The notes beneath the pieces are model-generated. The model was not told the origin of the DNA and did no database searches. It saw only the letters and a list, made by a program, of their open reading frames with translations. From the NCBI GenBank assembly GCA_002395405.1, contig DGWX01000062.1:1-56933 (forward strand): a stretch of DNA of 56,933 bases, given 5' to 3'. The translations under genes were made by a program, and so were the position numbers. How positions within the stretch are numbered: the stretch's first letter is position 1; each line of letters begins with the position of its first letter. This stretch comes from Christensenella sp. UBA4247. GTDB taxonomy: Bacteria; Bacillota; Clostridia; Christensenellales; CAG-1252. Shown here piece by piece: positions 53,501 through 56,500 of the stretch.

Positions 53501-56500
53501 TCCACGTAATTATTTTCGTCATAAGCGAGTTTTACGCCTACGTCGATTCCGTCGATAAAGTTTACGCGAAGAGACGGCGTCAGTCTCGGGAGCGAATCGC
53601 CGAGTCCGCCCACGCCGAGGATACTCATTACGCGCTTAAAGCTGTCTTGCATTAGCGTAACGCCGATGCCGCGCTTCGTAAGATCGATGCGATCGAAAAG
53701 CCCGATGACGCCGTCAAGCGCGTCCGCCTCTGCCGCGCTTTCCGAAACGCAGTGCGAACAGGTGCAACCGTAAGCGCAGCTCGATCCGTCGCAATAAGCG
53801 GCATTCAAACATTCTTCGCAGTTACAACCGCAAGAAAGATTGGATACTTTGATACGGAATTTCGGAACGTCCATTCCGTAAACGGCGCCGTCGCTTGCGA
53901 GAGTGGAAAGACCCTCCGCGTCCACGTACAAATACAATCCGTCGAAATAGACTCTGACGAGAAGATCGCCGTCTTTCAAAAGCTCTATGCGCGCGTTAAA
54001 ATGCAACCCGTCCGAAAGATCGAAATTCGAACTGACGCGCAAAACGAATCGGCCCGAGAAATCTTCTTTAACGTCGAAAGTCAGCGCTGTGTTCATCAAT
54101 ACTTCGCCGATGCTGTTCGGAACGATCCCTCCGAGCTCTTCCATAAAGTCGGTAAAATCGTACTGCATATCGGAGAAGGCGTAATCGAGATCCGCTTCGA
54201 ATTGAACGTAGATCGAATCGAGCGAAGTCGCGTCGCGGTATTCCCTGCCGGCGCTCTCATATACGCTTTGCGGAACGACCTCTCTTCTTGCGAGAGTTGC
54301 GGAAATATCGGATACTTTCATAGCCACGTATGGGTTTTTATATCCGAGCGCGCCTTCGGAGGTATCGAAAGCGATCTTCGCGCCGATCTCGAATCCGTCC
54401 ACGAGGCGAACGTAAACTTTGCTCGAAGAATCGAGATCCAAAACGGTATCGGTGTTCTTATCGTCCGTCAAAAGATCGATCAAAGTCGCGATAAAGCGAT
54501 CGGCGAGAAGAACGGAGATCTCGTCTCCGATATATACGCCGCCCATCATTCCGCCTACGATATCCAAGATTTGCTTACTCGAAAGCGCGCTCTCCGCCGC
54601 CGCGGGGATCGAGGGCGTTTCTCTTTCCGCTCCGATTGCGGTTCGGAAGAAATCTTCGAGCTTGATCTTATACATAAACTTCGGAAGCGTCGTTCCGTCC
54701 GCGCTGATAGAAAGCCCCGTTGCGTCCACAAACACGGCGCTTTCGCCCGCCGCGTATTCTCCGTAATAAAGCGCGATCACAAGGTCGCCCAAAGCGCCCG
54801 ACGCGTCTTGCTTATAGATCTTTACGGCAAGCTCGACGTTCGCAAGGTTCAGTTCGACGTTCGCGCCTCCGAAGAAGTTGGACATTTTGATAGGATCAAA
54901 AGCGATATTCGCGTCCACTTGAATATCCAGCCCGCCCGAGATCGGCTCTTTTACTCCGAGCACGCAGGCAAGTTCGGCAACGATATTGCCGAGCGCGTCG
55001 CCGAGATTGACTTCTTTTAAGCTGCCCGTATCGCCCGAAAGGGATAAGAGGGCGGAAAGGGAAATATTCGAAAATTCTTCGAGCGAAGAATAACCCGCCG
55101 AAGAAAAATCGTCTTTATCCACGATAAATTTCGGTCTGTATCCGAAAGAAAGTTGATCCAAAGAAACGCGAATAAACGTATCTTCGGTTAGTTTAACGTC
55201 GGCGTTCAGGAACAAGCCGAACCCGGAGATCAATCCGAGTTCCACTCTGATCGAGCGGATCGCCACGTCCACGCTGGACAAGGTCTCGTTTACTCCGTTT
55301 ACGATACTTGCGAACAAGTCGAATTTATCTTGCGCGGACTTGATGTCGGCGGCATAATCGGCGATCAATTGCTCTTTTGCGCGAAGAAGGATCTCTTTTC
55401 CCTCTTTCAACCTGTCGAGCTTGTTGTTCTCTTCGGTGATCCTGCCTTCCAAGCGAACGATCTCGCCTATTCCGATACTGCCCGACGATCTACCGTCCGC
55501 AAGTTGGCGTTCGAGAGCGGCGATCTCGGCTTCTTTTTCCTCGATCTCCTTCTGTTTCGCTTCTATATCCTTCTCCACGGCGGCGACCGACGTGTCGTTC
55601 GCTTCAGCGTCGATGGCTTTTTTAAGATCGTCCGACGCGTCGCGAGCCAAGCCTTCCACAACGGACAAAATAACCGAACGATCCATTGTTACCGCAACGG
55701 ACTTACGCCCGCCCGGACGGCGTTCCATCGTGTTCAAAACGCGAACGATAATATCGAACACGTCAAGCTTCGCGTAACTTCTGTCTTCTCCCGCCGCCGC
55801 CACGTAAGCGTACGTTCCGGTTTGCGTAATGTTCGAAAGCGCCTCGTCATAATCGTCGCCCTCTTCTCCGAAAGTTTCCACGATAAGCGAACGGATCGCT
55901 TCGCCTTCCGCGGTCGCTTCGCTCGCCGTTCCGAGAAGCGATGCGAGCGTTTCGGTGACAAAGGAATTCAAAACGTCCGCAACGTTCAATCCTTCGTACA
56001 CGAATTTCGGGAGATTCGCGTAAGAGAAATCCACGTACAGGGAATTTTTGGTCCCTATATAATAAACCGTTCCGAGAAGGACGTTTCCTTTCGTCGTAAC
56101 TTCATAAAGGTAAAGCTCTATGTAGTTCTTTTCGTTATAATTCCAGCTGATCTCGGCGTTTACGTCCACATACAAGCCGATCGTTCCTTCTCCGAGCGTC
56201 AACGTACGCTCGCCGAACGATCCGAGCGACGAAAGCCCGAAGAACTCGGTCAGGACGCCGCCGATCAAATTGTCGATCGTTACCTGCTTTTCGCTTCCGT
56301 TTTCAAGATCGACTTTGAAAGAAACTTCGAAGTTCGTAAGCCCGAACTTGCGGTAATCGGTAAACTCGGGGAACACGATGGCTTCCACCTGACGGGAATC
56401 GGAACCGTAATACTCGTTGTCCATAATGAAGTCCACGGCGAAGGTTTCCGCTCCGTAACCGAGATCCACGTCGATATTCGTCAGCTTTCCGTCCGAAACG

